Source: an uncultured Veillonellaceae bacterium (GTDB lineage Bacteria; Bacillota; Negativicutes; Veillonellales; Dialisteraceae). From it: 24,538 nucleotides of DNA. The DNA lies in assembly GCA_958439155.1 (NCBI GenBank), contig CAUBUJ010000005.1, positions 1 to 24,538 of the forward strand, written 5' to 3'. Made by a program: the position numbers and the translations under genes. Shown here in pieces: positions 7,492 to 15,995 of the stretch (position 1 is its first letter; every line of letters starts with the position of its first letter). The notes beneath the pieces are model-generated. The model had not been told where the DNA came from. It did not search any database and was given only the letters and a program-made list of their open reading frames with translations.

Positions 7492-7941
7492 TTAGAATTC
7501 TTTTCTGCTATCCAGCAGCATGGTCACCGGCCCGTCATTTTCAAGGGCCACTACCATATGGGTCTGGAATTTCCCTGTTTCCACGGTCAGTCCCGCTTCC
7601 CGGCAGAGACGGACCACCAGCAGGTAAAGCTCATCGGCCCGGGCCGGCGCTTCCGCGCTGGTAAAGCTGGGCCGCCGTCCATGGCGGCAGTCTCCGTAAA
7701 GGGTAAACTGAGACACAATCATGAGCTCACCCCCAATATCCTGGACAGAGAGATTGAGCTTGTCATTTTCATCTTCAAAAATCCGGAGATGGAGGATTTT
7801 ATCCGCGATATACGCCGCGTCTTTCTCCGTATCTCCCCTGCCCACGCCGAGGAGAACTGCCAGGCCCTTCCCGATATGCCCTGTTTCTTCCCCGCCGGAA
7901 GACACCCGGCAGGTATTGCACCGCTGTACCACAGCTCTCAT
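7492..7941 (-). CDS. dtd: D-aminoacyl-tRNA deacylase
   Basis: A 149-residue DTD protein that hydrolyses D-aminoacyl-tRNA (and glycyl-tRNA-Ala), protecting translation from wrong chirality. It has the two signature motifs, SQFTLYGD (77-84) and NDGPVTM (135-141), the latter holding the Gly-cisPro pair that enforces chirality. Start is MRAVVQR, as in nearly all homologues. It begins one base after the rel stop, a pairing (rel-dtd) that is widespread in Firmicutes. Confidence 0.96.
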   Translation of the reverse strand: MRAVVQRCNTCRVSSGGEETGHIGKGLAVLLGVGRGDTEKDAAYIADKILHLRIFEDENDKLNLSVQDIGGELMIVSQFTLYGDCRHGRRPSFTSAEAPARADELYLLVVRLCREAGLTVETGKFQTHMVVALENDGPVTMLLDSRKEF

Positions 7942-7942
7942 G

Positions 7943-10342
7943 TTATTCTCCCTTCTTGGACTGCATGCGGCGCACCGAATGGACGCCTTTGATGCGGCGC
8001 AGCTTGGTCATAATAAATTCCAGCTGCTGCACATCCTTGATCTGGATGCCCAGATCCATCACTGCCATGCCGTCAGACTGCACTTTTACATTGGCTGCCG
8101 ACACGGAGAGCTTCATCCCCGCCAGCACCGCCAGAATATCCGCCATGAGACCGGTCCGGTCGTAGCTCACCACTTCGATGGTGACCAGGAACATATCCCC
8201 GGCCGCTTCTTCCCACTCCACGTCTACCAGGCGGTCTACATCATCGAAATTCACCGCGTTGGGACAGTCCGCTCGATGCACGGACACGCCCCGTCCGCGG
8301 GTGACATACCCTACGATGCTGTCGCCGGGCACAGGATTGCAGCACTTGGCCAGGTGCACCACAAGCCCTGCTTCCCCTTTCACGAGGACGCCGCTGGACG
8401 AGCGCTTCTTCACGCTGTGCATCTTGAGATTTTCCAGCGCCTTCGCGCTTTTCAGCTGGTCCGTGGTTTTCTGTACATTATTGCCTTTTTTATAAAGCTC
8501 CACCAACTTCAAAATCACCGATTTTCCGCTGGTGCCGCCATAGCCGACAGCGGCAAGGAGATCATCAGCGCTCCCAGCGTTGAGAGACCCTGCGATCTGA
8601 TCGAGACGGTTCTTTCCGATGAGCTTCTTCCATTCATAGCCGAGGCGCTCCGCTTCCGCCGTGAGAAGCTCTTCCGCCCGGGCAATATTGCCTTCCCTGT
8701 TTTCCCGCTTGAACCAGTTGCGGATCTTCGCTTTGCTTTCAGTGGATCCCACCATATTGATCCAGTCATACCGGGGTTTTCCCGTTTTGGATGTAATGAT
8801 GGAAACAATATCGCCGTTCTTCAGCTTGGTATCGAGAGGAACGATTTTGTTGTTGACTTTGGCGCCGACGCAGCGGTTGCCCACTTCTGTATGAATGCGG
8901 TACGCAAAGTCCACTGGAATGGATCCCTTCGGAAGATTGATCACATCCCCTTTAGGCGTAAAGACAAAGACTTCGTCAGAGAACACATCCAGCTTGAGAG
9001 CATTCATGAATTCTTTCGGATTGGATGTATCCTGCCACTCGAGAATCCGCCGGAGCCAGCTGATTTTCGCGTCGAAATCCTTGGCTCCTGCGTGCTTTCC
9101 TTCCTTATAGCGCCAGTGGGCGGCCACGCCGTATTCGGAAATATGGTGCATTTCCCAGGTGCGGATCTGGATTTCCACAGGCTGCCCCTTCGTGCCGATC
9201 ACCGTCGTATGAAGGGACTGGTACATATTCGGCTTCGGCACGGCAATGTAATCTTTGAAACGGTTTGGAAGCGGCCGCCAGAGCGAATGGGCAATGCCCA
9301 GGACCGCGTAGCACTGGGGAATGGTATCCACAATGACACGCACCGCATAGAGATCATAAATCTGGGAGAGATCCTTATTGTCCCTCTTCATCTTTTTATA
9401 GATGCTGTAGAAATGCTTGGGCCGCCCTGTAATGGTCGCCTTAATGCCCGCTTCGGCGATATGGTCATGGAGCACCCGCATGGTATCATTGACGATCTCT
9501 TCCCGGGCTTTCCTCTTCTGCTTCATCTGCCGGACCAGGTCGGAATATTCTTCCGGATAGAGATAGTGGAAGCAGAGATCTTCCAGTTCCCATTTGATGT
9601 TGTAAATCCCGAGACGGTGCGCGAGAGGCGCGTAAATTTCAAGGGTCTCCCTGGCGATGCGCTGCTGCTTGTCCCGGCGGAATACGCCGAGAGTGCGCAT
9701 ATTGTGCAGACGATCTGCCAGTTTGATCACCACCACCCGGATATCCTTGGCCATGGCGAGGAACATTTTCCGGAAGTTCTCCAGCTGCTGGTCTTCCTTG
9801 TCCTTATAGTGGAAATGGGAAAGTTTCGTCACCCCGTCTACGAGGAAAGCCACTTCATCGCCGAAGAGCATCCGTATATCTTCCAGGGTATAATCGGTGT
9901 CTTCCACCACGTCATGGAGAAGGGCCGCGACGATCCCCTGTACGTCCATTTCCAGTTCTGCCAGGATGTAGGCTACAGAGAGCGGATGGATGATGTAAGG
10001 CTCCCCGGTGGCGCGGAACTGCTCCCCGTGGGCCTTGCTGGCCAGCTCGAACGCTTCCTGGATCGTCTCTAATTTCTTCTCGTCATGCATGTAGCCTTTG
10101 ACAGTCCGGATCAGCTCATCATAAGCCTCCTTGATTTCACCGCTGTAATCTTTCTGCTCTTTCTGCGCTTCAATATACTCATCCTGGTGCATCAAAAATT
10201 CTGCCAGAGATGACGCGGAGGCGTCCGTATGGATCGGCGCTTCATTGAGTGTTTTGTTCAGAAGTTCCTGTCTTTCTTCATTGTCTCTGGGAAGCGCTTT
10301 CTTTTCCGCTGCTTCCGGAGCCATTTTGATTTCCTTTTCCAT
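7943..10342 (-). CDS. relA: Bifunctional (p)ppGpp synthetase/hydrolase Rel
   Basis: A long RelA/SpoT homologue (799 residues) that makes and degrades the alarmone (p)ppGpp in the stringent response. The HD hydrolase domain is intact (LLHDVVEDT, HD at 143-144). The synthetase domain contains GRPKHFYSIYKKM (306-318) and RFKD at 361-364, the RxKD motif of bifunctional Rel enzymes rather than the ExDD of monofunctional RelA. TGS, Cys-rich helical (AKCCNPVPGD) and C-terminal ACT regions follow. Compared with Bacillus Rel, the YIIHP motif (116-120) lies about 65 residues further in, so there is a charged N-terminal extension. I chose ATG at 10342, with AGGTGG upstream, over a GTG at 10351. Confidence 0.96.
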   Translation of the reverse strand: MEKEIKMAPEAAEKKALPRDNEERQELLNKTLNEAPIHTDASASSLAEFLMHQDEYIEAQKEQKDYSGEIKEAYDELIRTVKGYMHDEKKLETIQEAFELASKAHGEQFRATGEPYIIHPLSVAYILAELEMDVQGIVAALLHDVVEDTDYTLEDIRMLFGDEVAFLVDGVTKLSHFHYKDKEDQQLENFRKMFLAMAKDIRVVVIKLADRLHNMRTLGVFRRDKQQRIARETLEIYAPLAHRLGIYNIKWELEDLCFHYLYPEEYSDLVRQMKQKRKAREEIVNDTMRVLHDHIAEAGIKATITGRPKHFYSIYKKMKRDNKDLSQIYDLYAVRVIVDTIPQCYAVLGIAHSLWRPLPNRFKDYIAVPKPNMYQSLHTTVIGTKGQPVEIQIRTWEMHHISEYGVAAHWRYKEGKHAGAKDFDAKISWLRRILEWQDTSNPKEFMNALKLDVFSDEVFVFTPKGDVINLPKGSIPVDFAYRIHTEVGNRCVGAKVNNKIVPLDTKLKNGDIVSIITSKTGKPRYDWINMVGSTESKAKIRNWFKRENREGNIARAEELLTAEAERLGYEWKKLIGKNRLDQIAGSLNAGSADDLLAAVGYGGTSGKSVILKLVELYKKGNNVQKTTDQLKSAKALENLKMHSVKKRSSSGVLVKGEAGLVVHLAKCCNPVPGDSIVGYVTRGRGVSVHRADCPNAVNFDDVDRLVDVEWEEAAGDMFLVTIEVVSYDRTGLMADILAVLAGMKLSVSAANVKVQSDGMAVMDLGIQIKDVQQLEFIMTKLRRIKGVHSVRRMQSKKGE

Positions 10343-10352
10343 ACCTTCCACC

Positions 10353-12356
10353 TCATTTCTGATACCTGCAAAACGCAGGAGACTTGGTCAGATCCATTTT
10401 TTCCCGAATCGTCCGGTAAGAGAAGAATTCTTCTCCATTCCTGGCATAGCGGGACAAAATACCGATTTCCTCAAATACAACAAGGCCGATTTTCAGCTTG
10501 TTTTCCGGGCAGCGCTCTTCAAAGCGGCGCCGGAGCATGTCCTGCACTTCCAATACCGGCCGGGCTCCCCGCTGCATGTACTCCCGGAGAGCGAGAAACA
10601 GTTCCACCAGAAAATCCCGGTCCAGCAGCAGTTCTCCCCCTGGAGCGGCTTCCCTCATATCTTTCCCGAGAAGCTGCACATGTTCTCCGTACCATTCGTG
10701 GATTTCCGGATCAAATACGATGGACGCTTCTTCTCCTGCGCGGCATGGATCTTCCTCGCCCGGATTCCAGAAGACCGCTTCCGCCGCGGTCCCGCCCTGG
10801 GAGAGGAGACATTTGAAATGGCGGTTTTCCGCGCCCATGCGGCGTACCGATTCCACAAAAACACCGCGGCTCGCAAAGAGCGGCTTGGGATTGTCGCAGC
10901 CGCAGGGCTCCAGGAGGGACAGGGACCGGATGAAATCGAGAGTCACTTCGGGAAGTGTCATGACCTGCTCAATCTCCAGCTGGGGAATGCAGTCCTCCTC
11001 AGTCAGTTTGTCCCTGGCATAGGCATTGAGCGCTTTCCGAAAAGCAGGAATCTTCCCTTCCTCTATGCTGAATCCTGCCGCCATCTTGTGCCCGCCGAAC
11101 TGGAGCAGGAAAGAACTTTCCGCTTTCAGCGCTTCATAGATATTAAAACCGGGAATGCTCCGGCATGATCCCTTCCCGATCCCGTCTTTGACGGTAATCA
11201 CAAGCACAGGCCGGTGAAAACGCTCGAGCACCCGGGAAGCGACAATGCCGATCACACCGGGATGCCATCCTTTCCCATCGATCACGAGAGCCATATCTTG
11301 CTCTTCCTGAAGCGCACTGACCCGCTTCAAAGCTTCATTAAAAATCTCGCGTTCAATTTTCTGGCGCTCTCCATTGATATCGCACAGGGAAAGAGCGAGC
11401 TTTTCCGCTTCCGCCGCGGACTCAGTCACCATCAGCGCGACTCCCTGCCTGGCATGGGCGATCCGCCCGGACGCGTTGAGCCGCGGCGCCAGACCGAAAG
11501 AAATCTGCTCTGACGTCAGGGGCCGCCCGTTTCCTTGGCCGCTGCAGTCGATGCCTGCCGCCTTGAGCAGCGCCGCAAGCCCGGGAATCGCGGTATTTTT
11601 CATTCTCTTGATGCCTTCCCGCACAAGGATGCGGTTTTCCCCGGTAAGGGGCACCATATCCGCGATGGTGCCGAGCGCGGCCAGTTCGATATCTTCTCTG
11701 TAAGGCTTTCCCCAGAGGGAGAGGGAAAGGGCACGGCACAAATAGTAAGCCGTCCCGCATCCGGCCATTTCCTTATAAGGATAGGGACAGTCTTTCTGAT
11801 GCGCATTGATCACTGCCACCGCCTTTTCCGGCAGTTTTTCCGGCGGCACATGATGGTCGGTAATGATAAAATCAATATCCGCCGCTCTTTGATCCACAAG
11901 CCCGGCCGAACTGATCCCGCAGTCCACCGTAATGAGAAGGGTGTACCCCTCCGTGCAGAGTTTGGTTACCGCCCCATCATTGAGGCCATACCCTTCCCCT
12001 TCGCGGCCAGGAATATAAAAACCGATATCCGCACCGATCCCGCGGAAAAAGCGGTACAAAATTGACGTGGAGGTGATGCCGTCCACATCATAGTCTCCAT
12101 AAATGACGATCTTTTCATGACCATCCAAAGCCTTCCGGATCCGCTCCACCGCCTGGGTCATGCCTTTCATCTGGAAAGGATCTCCCAGATCCTTCATTGT
12201 ATCATAAAGGAAATGGGACAGCGCTTCTTCCGTTTTGACCCCGCGCCGCCAGAGAATCTTTGCGACCCCTCCGGGAATGTGGTGAGACTGGAAAAAAGGA
12301 GGCAGTGCCCCTTCATTCTCCTTTTCCCGGAATATCCATTTGTATTTTTCACTCAT
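10353..12356 (-). CDS. recJ: Single-stranded-DNA-specific exonuclease RecJ
   Basis: RecJ degrades single-stranded DNA 5'-to-3' in recombination and mismatch or excision repair. The DHH phosphoesterase motifs are clear: YGDYDVDGITS (86-96), TVDCGISS (143-150) and IITDHH (164-169). The DHHA1 region has GSCRSIPGFNIYEAL and the GGHKMAAGF motif. Beyond the OB-like domain, about 100 further C-terminal residues form a separate helical region, as in many Firmicute RecJ proteins; length (667) is therefore at the longer end. ATG at 12356 is preceded by CAGGTG. It is the first gene of the recJ-rel-dtd-...-hisS unit and ends ten bases before rel. Confidence 0.96.
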   Translation of the reverse strand: MSEKYKWIFREKENEGALPPFFQSHHIPGGVAKILWRRGVKTEEALSHFLYDTMKDLGDPFQMKGMTQAVERIRKALDGHEKIVIYGDYDVDGITSTSILYRFFRGIGADIGFYIPGREGEGYGLNDGAVTKLCTEGYTLLITVDCGISSAGLVDQRAADIDFIITDHHVPPEKLPEKAVAVINAHQKDCPYPYKEMAGCGTAYYLCRALSLSLWGKPYREDIELAALGTIADMVPLTGENRILVREGIKRMKNTAIPGLAALLKAAGIDCSGQGNGRPLTSEQISFGLAPRLNASGRIAHARQGVALMVTESAAEAEKLALSLCDINGERQKIEREIFNEALKRVSALQEEQDMALVIDGKGWHPGVIGIVASRVLERFHRPVLVITVKDGIGKGSCRSIPGFNIYEALKAESSFLLQFGGHKMAAGFSIEEGKIPAFRKALNAYARDKLTEEDCIPQLEIEQVMTLPEVTLDFIRSLSLLEPCGCDNPKPLFASRGVFVESVRRMGAENRHFKCLLSQGGTAAEAVFWNPGEEDPCRAGEEASIVFDPEIHEWYGEHVQLLGKDMREAAPGGELLLDRDFLVELFLALREYMQRGARPVLEVQDMLRRRFEERCPENKLKIGLVVFEEIGILSRYARNGEEFFSYRTIREKMDLTKSPAFCRYQK

Positions 12357-12392
12357 AACTGCACCTGTATTTCTATACTTATTATCGTGTTT

Positions 12393-12421
12393 ATTTTACC
12401 ATTTCTCATTCTCAATTTCTA
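12393..12421 (-). promoter_or_regulatory. Predicted promoter of the recJ operon
   Basis: Minus strand -35-like TAGAAA (12416-12421) and -10 TAAAAT (12393-12398) are 17 bases apart, with TG one base before the -10. The start would fall near 12386, leaving a leader of about 30 bases. The -35 and spacer coincide with one copy of the 17-base direct repeat. Moderate match only. Confidence 0.5.
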
Positions 12422-12448
12422 TATGTCATTATCATTCTCAGTTTCTAT
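12406..12448. repeat. Tandem 17-bp direct repeat in the recJ operon promoter (operator candidate)
   Basis: TCATTCTCAATTTCTAT (12406-12422) is repeated as TCATTCTCAGTTTCTAT (12432-12448), 16 of 17 bases identical, with a 26-base period. Read on the minus strand each copy contains TGAGAATGA, and the upstream copy extends to GAGAATGATAATGA, similar to the GATAAT hexamers of Fur boxes. One copy covers the predicted -35 and spacer; the other lies just upstream. The repeat is directly visible; the Fur link is inference. Confidence 0.6.
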
Positions 12449-12491
12449 GGCAAAGAAGAGAAACCCTCATAACAGGGGCAGCGGAAGCATC

Positions 12492-12536
12492 AAAAAAGCG
12501 CTTCCAATTTCTCTCAAAAATCAGAAGCGCCTTTTT
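12492..12536 (-). terminator. Intrinsic terminator of the glycosyltransferase gene
   Basis: GCGCTTC (12498-12504) and GAAGCGC (12524-12530) form a seven-base stem with a 19-base loop, and the A-run at 12492-12497 gives a T-run on the minus strand. It lies about 12 bases after the stop codon. The flanking A and T runs would let it also work on the plus strand, where no gene needs it. A second weaker hairpin (CCCT/AGGG near 12464-12478) follows. Confidence 0.75.
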
Positions 12537-12547
12537 CATACAGGCGA

Positions 12548-13669
12548 TCACCGATGGGTCTTATTTTCTTGATCTACCATGCTGTACAGAATATCCACGA
12601 TCTGCCGGCTGCTGTCTTCCGCGATATGGCCGCAGCGTTTCGCCATTTCTTCCCGTTTTTCCCGATGGGACAGGATGGATTCCACCGCTTCCGCCAGCTG
12701 CCCCCGCTTCACCCAGAGGGCGCACCCCTTCTTCTGGAGGTGTTCCGCGTTGGCCCGTTCCTGCCCGGGCAGGGCGTTCACCAAGACCATGGGAAGGTGC
12801 ATAGTGAGTGCCTCCGTGCAGGTGAGCGCCCCTGGCTTCGTCACAAGAATGTCGCTGGTCCCCATGAAGCGCGCCACTTTGTTGGTATAGCTGTGGAGCT
12901 CTACATAATGAGTAAGGCTGCCCCGGAGGGACGCCACTTCTTCATAGGCAGAAATATTTTGTCCCGTAATGACGATAAATTTCTTGATTTCTTTCACCGT
13001 ATCAAGCCGTTTCAGCGTGTCCGTAATGTAACCCAGGCCAAGACCCCCGCCCATTATGAGCACGGTTCCCTGCTCCGGCTGGGGATGCTTTTTCTTTTCT
13101 TCATAGAAAGACTGGCGCACAGGGATCCCTGTGGTGTGGATGATCGATTCAGGCACGCCGTGGGCCGCCAGCTTTTCCGCCAGCTCCTTTGTGGGGACGC
13201 AGTATCCGTCAAGGTGCTTGTAGATCCAGAGCTGATGGATATCAAAATCGGTAATGACGCCCAGAAGAGGAATGGACAGATCTCCCTCTTTTTTCAAAAG
13301 ATTGGCGGCGCACGCAGGAAATGGATGGGTAAAGATCAGCGCGTCCGGCCGGAGCACCGATACGAGGCGTTTCATCCGGCGGCGGAAACTCCAGGACAGG
13401 AGGCTCTGCACGCCGTTTCCAAGATAATGGTTCTGGGAATTGCTGTAGAGGCTGTCGTATACCAGGGGGAAAAGGTCGAGAATTTTCAGATAACTCCGCT
13501 TGATCAGCTGGTCCAGGGAAAAGGAATCTCCCGAAAGGAAATCCAGTACCCTCGCTTTGTCTCCGGGATGCTCTGTTTTGATCGTTTCTTCAATCGCCCG
13601 GGCTGCCTGGGAATGACCGCTCCCTATGGAAGCGGAAAGAATAAAAAATTTTTTTTGCTGTCTCATCAT
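12548..13669 (-). CDS. MGDG synthase/UgtP-like glycolipid glycosyltransferase
   Basis: A 373-residue GT28-like glycosyltransferase. The N-terminus has the SASIGSGHSQAARA motif (12-25) of the MGDG synthase N-terminal domain. The C-terminal half has GGGLGLG and the sugar-nucleotide-binding segment with TKPGALTCTEA and LPGQERANAEHL. Bacterial relatives such as Bacillus UgtP transfer glucose from UDP-glucose to diacylglycerol to make membrane glycolipid; the precise sugar and acceptor here are inferred. The ATG pair at 13669/13666 is chosen because AGGAAAGG is immediately upstream. Codons 5-8 contain an A8T6 run. It is a single-gene unit with its own promoter and terminator. Confidence 0.86.
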   Translation of the reverse strand: MMRQQKKFFILSASIGSGHSQAARAIEETIKTEHPGDKARVLDFLSGDSFSLDQLIKRSYLKILDLFPLVYDSLYSNSQNHYLGNGVQSLLSWSFRRRMKRLVSVLRPDALIFTHPFPACAANLLKKEGDLSIPLLGVITDFDIHQLWIYKHLDGYCVPTKELAEKLAAHGVPESIIHTTGIPVRQSFYEEKKKHPQPEQGTVLIMGGGLGLGYITDTLKRLDTVKEIKKFIVITGQNISAYEEVASLRGSLTHYVELHSYTNKVARFMGTSDILVTKPGALTCTEALTMHLPMVLVNALPGQERANAEHLQKKGCALWVKRGQLAEAVESILSHREKREEMAKRCGHIAEDSSRQIVDILYSMVDQENKTHR

Positions 13670-13726
13670 TATCCTTTCCTGCAGAACATCCAATGCCGCC
13701 GCGGAAGCACCGGCTCATTCCCTTTC

Positions 13727-13735
13727 ATTATAGCA
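13727..13735 (-). promoter_or_regulatory. Extended -10 promoter of the glycosyltransferase gene
   Basis: A perfect minus-strand TATAAT (13727-13732) is preceded by TGC (13733-13735), giving an extended -10. No good -35 is seen 16-18 bases upstream, where the secF terminator T-run ends. The leader would be about 50 bases. Confidence 0.65.
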
Positions 13736-13756
13736 CAATGAAAACTTGAATTTACG

Positions 13757-13790
13757 AAAAGAAAAAACACTGCCTGTGAGAGCAGTGTTT
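13757..13790 (-). terminator. Intrinsic terminator after secF
   Basis: Nine-base perfect arms AAACACTGC (13765-13773) and GCAGTGTTT (13782-13790) enclose an eight-base loop; on the minus strand the stem is followed by TTTCTTTT. It starts 12 bases after the secF stop and ends the yajC-secDF unit. Confidence 0.88.
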
Positions 13791-13802
13791 CCATGGAAGG
13801 GA

Positions 13803-14741
13803 TTATGCCTCTTCCGGCGCAGTATCTTTCTGTTTCTTCTGCACATGAAGGCCCGCATTGCGTGCGCTGTTTTCATGTTCATGCCACTTCACCCAGAGGG
13901 AGCTTGCCACACAAATCGACGAATAAGCGCCGCTGACGAATCCGATCATCATAACGAGAGCGAAATTTTTCGTCGTATCCCCGCCGAAGAAGTAGAGGGA
14001 CGCCACGGCGAACATGGTGGTAGTCAGGGTATAGCAGCTCCGGCGGATGGTCTGCCGGATGGAGTCATTGGCAAGCACTTCATAGCTGTCAGATTTCCGG
14101 TGGGTGTGAAGATTTTCACGGATACGGTCAAAGATAACGACTGATTCGTTCATGGAATAGCCCAGAACGGTGAGAATCGCCGCCAGAAAAGACCCGTCGA
14201 TTTCCAGCTGGAAGAAGGAAAAGACACCGAGCACCATGAGGATATCATGGCTGATAGCGGCAATCGCCGAAAGGGCGATGCGGTGCTCGAAGCGGAAAGA
14301 CATATAAGCAATGAGGAAGCCGAAGGACAGGAGCACATTGAGGAGCGTGTTCTGCGTCACTTCCGAGCCGATCACCGCGCCTACCGTTTCGATGCGGTTT
14401 ACTTCCGCCGGATTCACCGACTGGGACAGATGGTCCACCACCTGCTGGGCTTCATCGGAAGAAAGGCTCCGCGTACGGATCATCACGGTATTTCCTTTTT
14501 CTTCCGAAGTGTCCCCGGAGAGCTGGATCACGCTCGTCTCAAGGCTATCCTGTTTGAGACCTTCCCTGACCTCAGCCACCGTCACAGGCTGGCTGAAATT
14601 GACATCCAGAATGGTCCCGCCAGTGAAATCAATGCCGAAATTGAAGCCACGGATGAAAATGGCCGCAATGGAAAGGATCACAAGGGTCCCGGACAAGAGG
14701 AACCAATATTTGCAGTGATGCACTACATTGAACTGTTTCAT
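13803..14741 (-). CDS. secF: Protein translocase subunit SecF
   Basis: SecF, with SecD, uses the proton motive force to help pull translocating proteins across the membrane after SecYEG/SecA. The 312-residue protein has an N-terminal membrane helix followed by the GIDFTGGT motif (34-41), a periplasm-facing domain, then five further hydrophobic helices with the family signature GYSMNESVVIFDRIREN in the C-terminal half. A charged tail of about 25 residues ends the protein. Start overlaps the secD stop (ATGA), and AAGGGG lies upstream. SecD and SecF are separate genes here, unlike the fused SecDF of Bacillus. Confidence 0.96.
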   Translation of the reverse strand: MKQFNVVHHCKYWFLLSGTLVILSIAAIFIRGFNFGIDFTGGTILDVNFSQPVTVAEVREGLKQDSLETSVIQLSGDTSEEKGNTVMIRTRSLSSDEAQQVVDHLSQSVNPAEVNRIETVGAVIGSEVTQNTLLNVLLSFGFLIAYMSFRFEHRIALSAIAAISHDILMVLGVFSFFQLEIDGSFLAAILTVLGYSMNESVVIFDRIRENLHTHRKSDSYEVLANDSIRQTIRRSCYTLTTTMFAVASLYFFGGDTTKNFALVMMIGFVSGAYSSICVASSLWVKWHEHENSARNAGLHVQKKQKDTAPEEA

Positions 14742-15991
14742 CTGTCATACCCCTTCTTTCCGCCAAACCACCAGGGGTTATGAATCCACGAAGCGTCAAT
14801 GAGCAGCATCAGAAGGGTGCGGCTCACCGTAATGGCTGTAAACATGCTCACAGCGACGCCCAGGCCCAGGGTGAAGGCAAATCCTTTCACTGTGCCGCTT
14901 CCGAGGAAGAACAGGATCGCTGAGGTAATAATGACGGTCATATTAGCGTCAAAAATGGTGGTAAAGGCCCGCTTGAAACCGGCCTGCACCGCCAGGCGGA
15001 GCACCCGGCCGGCAGCGATTTCTTCCTTGAACCGTTCGAAAATCAGGACATTCGCGTCGACGGCCATGCCGATTGACAGGATAATACCGGCAATGCTGGG
15101 CAGTGTCAGCGTGGCATGGAGCGCGTAGAGAATGCCCAGAAGAATCAATACATACACCAGAAGGGCCATATCCGCCACAAAGCCGGCCATGCGGTACATG
15201 GCAAGCATGAAGAGCACCACCAGCGTGAGGCCGATGGTAAAGGCGGTCACGGATTTATCTTTCGAATCCTGTCCGAGAGATGGTCCGACCGTGCGGACTT
15301 CCAGAACAGAGACCTTCACAGGAAGGGCGCCGCTCCGGAGGAGGATCGCCAAATCTTTCGCCTCGTCCAGGGTGCGCTGCCCTGTAATGACAGCCTTCCC
15401 GCCGGTGATCGCTTCATTCACTACCGGATTGGTCAGTTCTTCTCCATCGAGATAGATGCCGATATGACGGCCAATATTGGCTTCCGTAAGGCGGGCGAAT
15501 TTTTCGCCCCCTTCATCGGTAAATTCAAGAGCGACTACAGGGCTCTTATTTTCCCCCATCTGCTCTTTCGCCGTCTTCAGGTCTTCCCCGGTGAGGGCCA
15601 CATTGCCGTCTTCATCCTTGAATTCAAGGACCGCGGTTTTCCCGATGGTGTCAATCGCCTTCTGCGGATCCTTTTCACCAGGCAGCTCAATGATAATGCG
15701 GCGGCTTCCTTCCTGCTGGATAATTGGTTCGGTGAGCCCCATTTCATTGATGCGCTTCTGCATAATATTGATGACCTGGGTCATCGCTTCCTGTGTCACC
15801 TGGTTCTGCGCGGTATCTTCCGCCTGCATGACGATATGGGTGCCGCCCTGCAGATCGAGGCCCTGCCGGATATTCCCGGCAAGCCATCCGATGAGGCCGG
15901 CAAAAACCGCGGCGATCGCGGCGATCACCACCCAGAAACGGAGAAGCGCCCCCTTTCGGACATGGGCCTGCTTATTTCTATTTTCCTTCAA
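14738..15991 (-). CDS. secD: Protein translocase subunit SecD
   Basis: The partner of SecF. Visible are one N-terminal membrane helix (about 18-40 from the chosen start), the GLDLQGGTHIVMQ motif directly after it, a large extracytoplasmic domain with the RIIIELPGEKDP segment, and five C-terminal helices with GMAVDANVLIFERFKEE. Two starts are possible. TTG at 15991 has AAGGAG nine bases upstream and gives 417 residues. ATG at 16009 gives 423 residues but has no Shine-Dalgarno and would overlap the cyclo-ligase gene by 14 bases. I prefer TTG. The gene sits in the yajC-cyclo-ligase-secD-secF unit. Confidence 0.95.
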   Translation of the reverse strand: MKENRNKQAHVRKGALLRFWVVIAAIAAVFAGLIGWLAGNIRQGLDLQGGTHIVMQAEDTAQNQVTQEAMTQVINIMQKRINEMGLTEPIIQQEGSRRIIIELPGEKDPQKAIDTIGKTAVLEFKDEDGNVALTGEDLKTAKEQMGENKSPVVALEFTDEGGEKFARLTEANIGRHIGIYLDGEELTNPVVNEAITGGKAVITGQRTLDEAKDLAILLRSGALPVKVSVLEVRTVGPSLGQDSKDKSVTAFTIGLTLVVLFMLAMYRMAGFVADMALLVYVLILLGILYALHATLTLPSIAGIILSIGMAVDANVLIFERFKEEIAAGRVLRLAVQAGFKRAFTTIFDANMTVIITSAILFFLGSGTVKGFAFTLGLGVAVSMFTAITVSRTLLMLLIDASWIHNPWWFGGKKGYDR

Positions 15992-15995
15992 AACT

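Noticed and set aside
7721..10072. A 783-codon plus-strand open frame opposite dtd and rel
   Set aside because: It mirrors the rel reading frame completely, has no Shine-Dalgarno, and its translation is rich in His, Arg and Phe without recognisable domains. Codon bias of rel suppresses stops on the opposite strand.
12554..13741. A 395-codon plus-strand frame opposite the glycosyltransferase
   Set aside because: It is a shadow of a clear GT28-like gene, with no promoter or ribosome binding site and no domain similarity.
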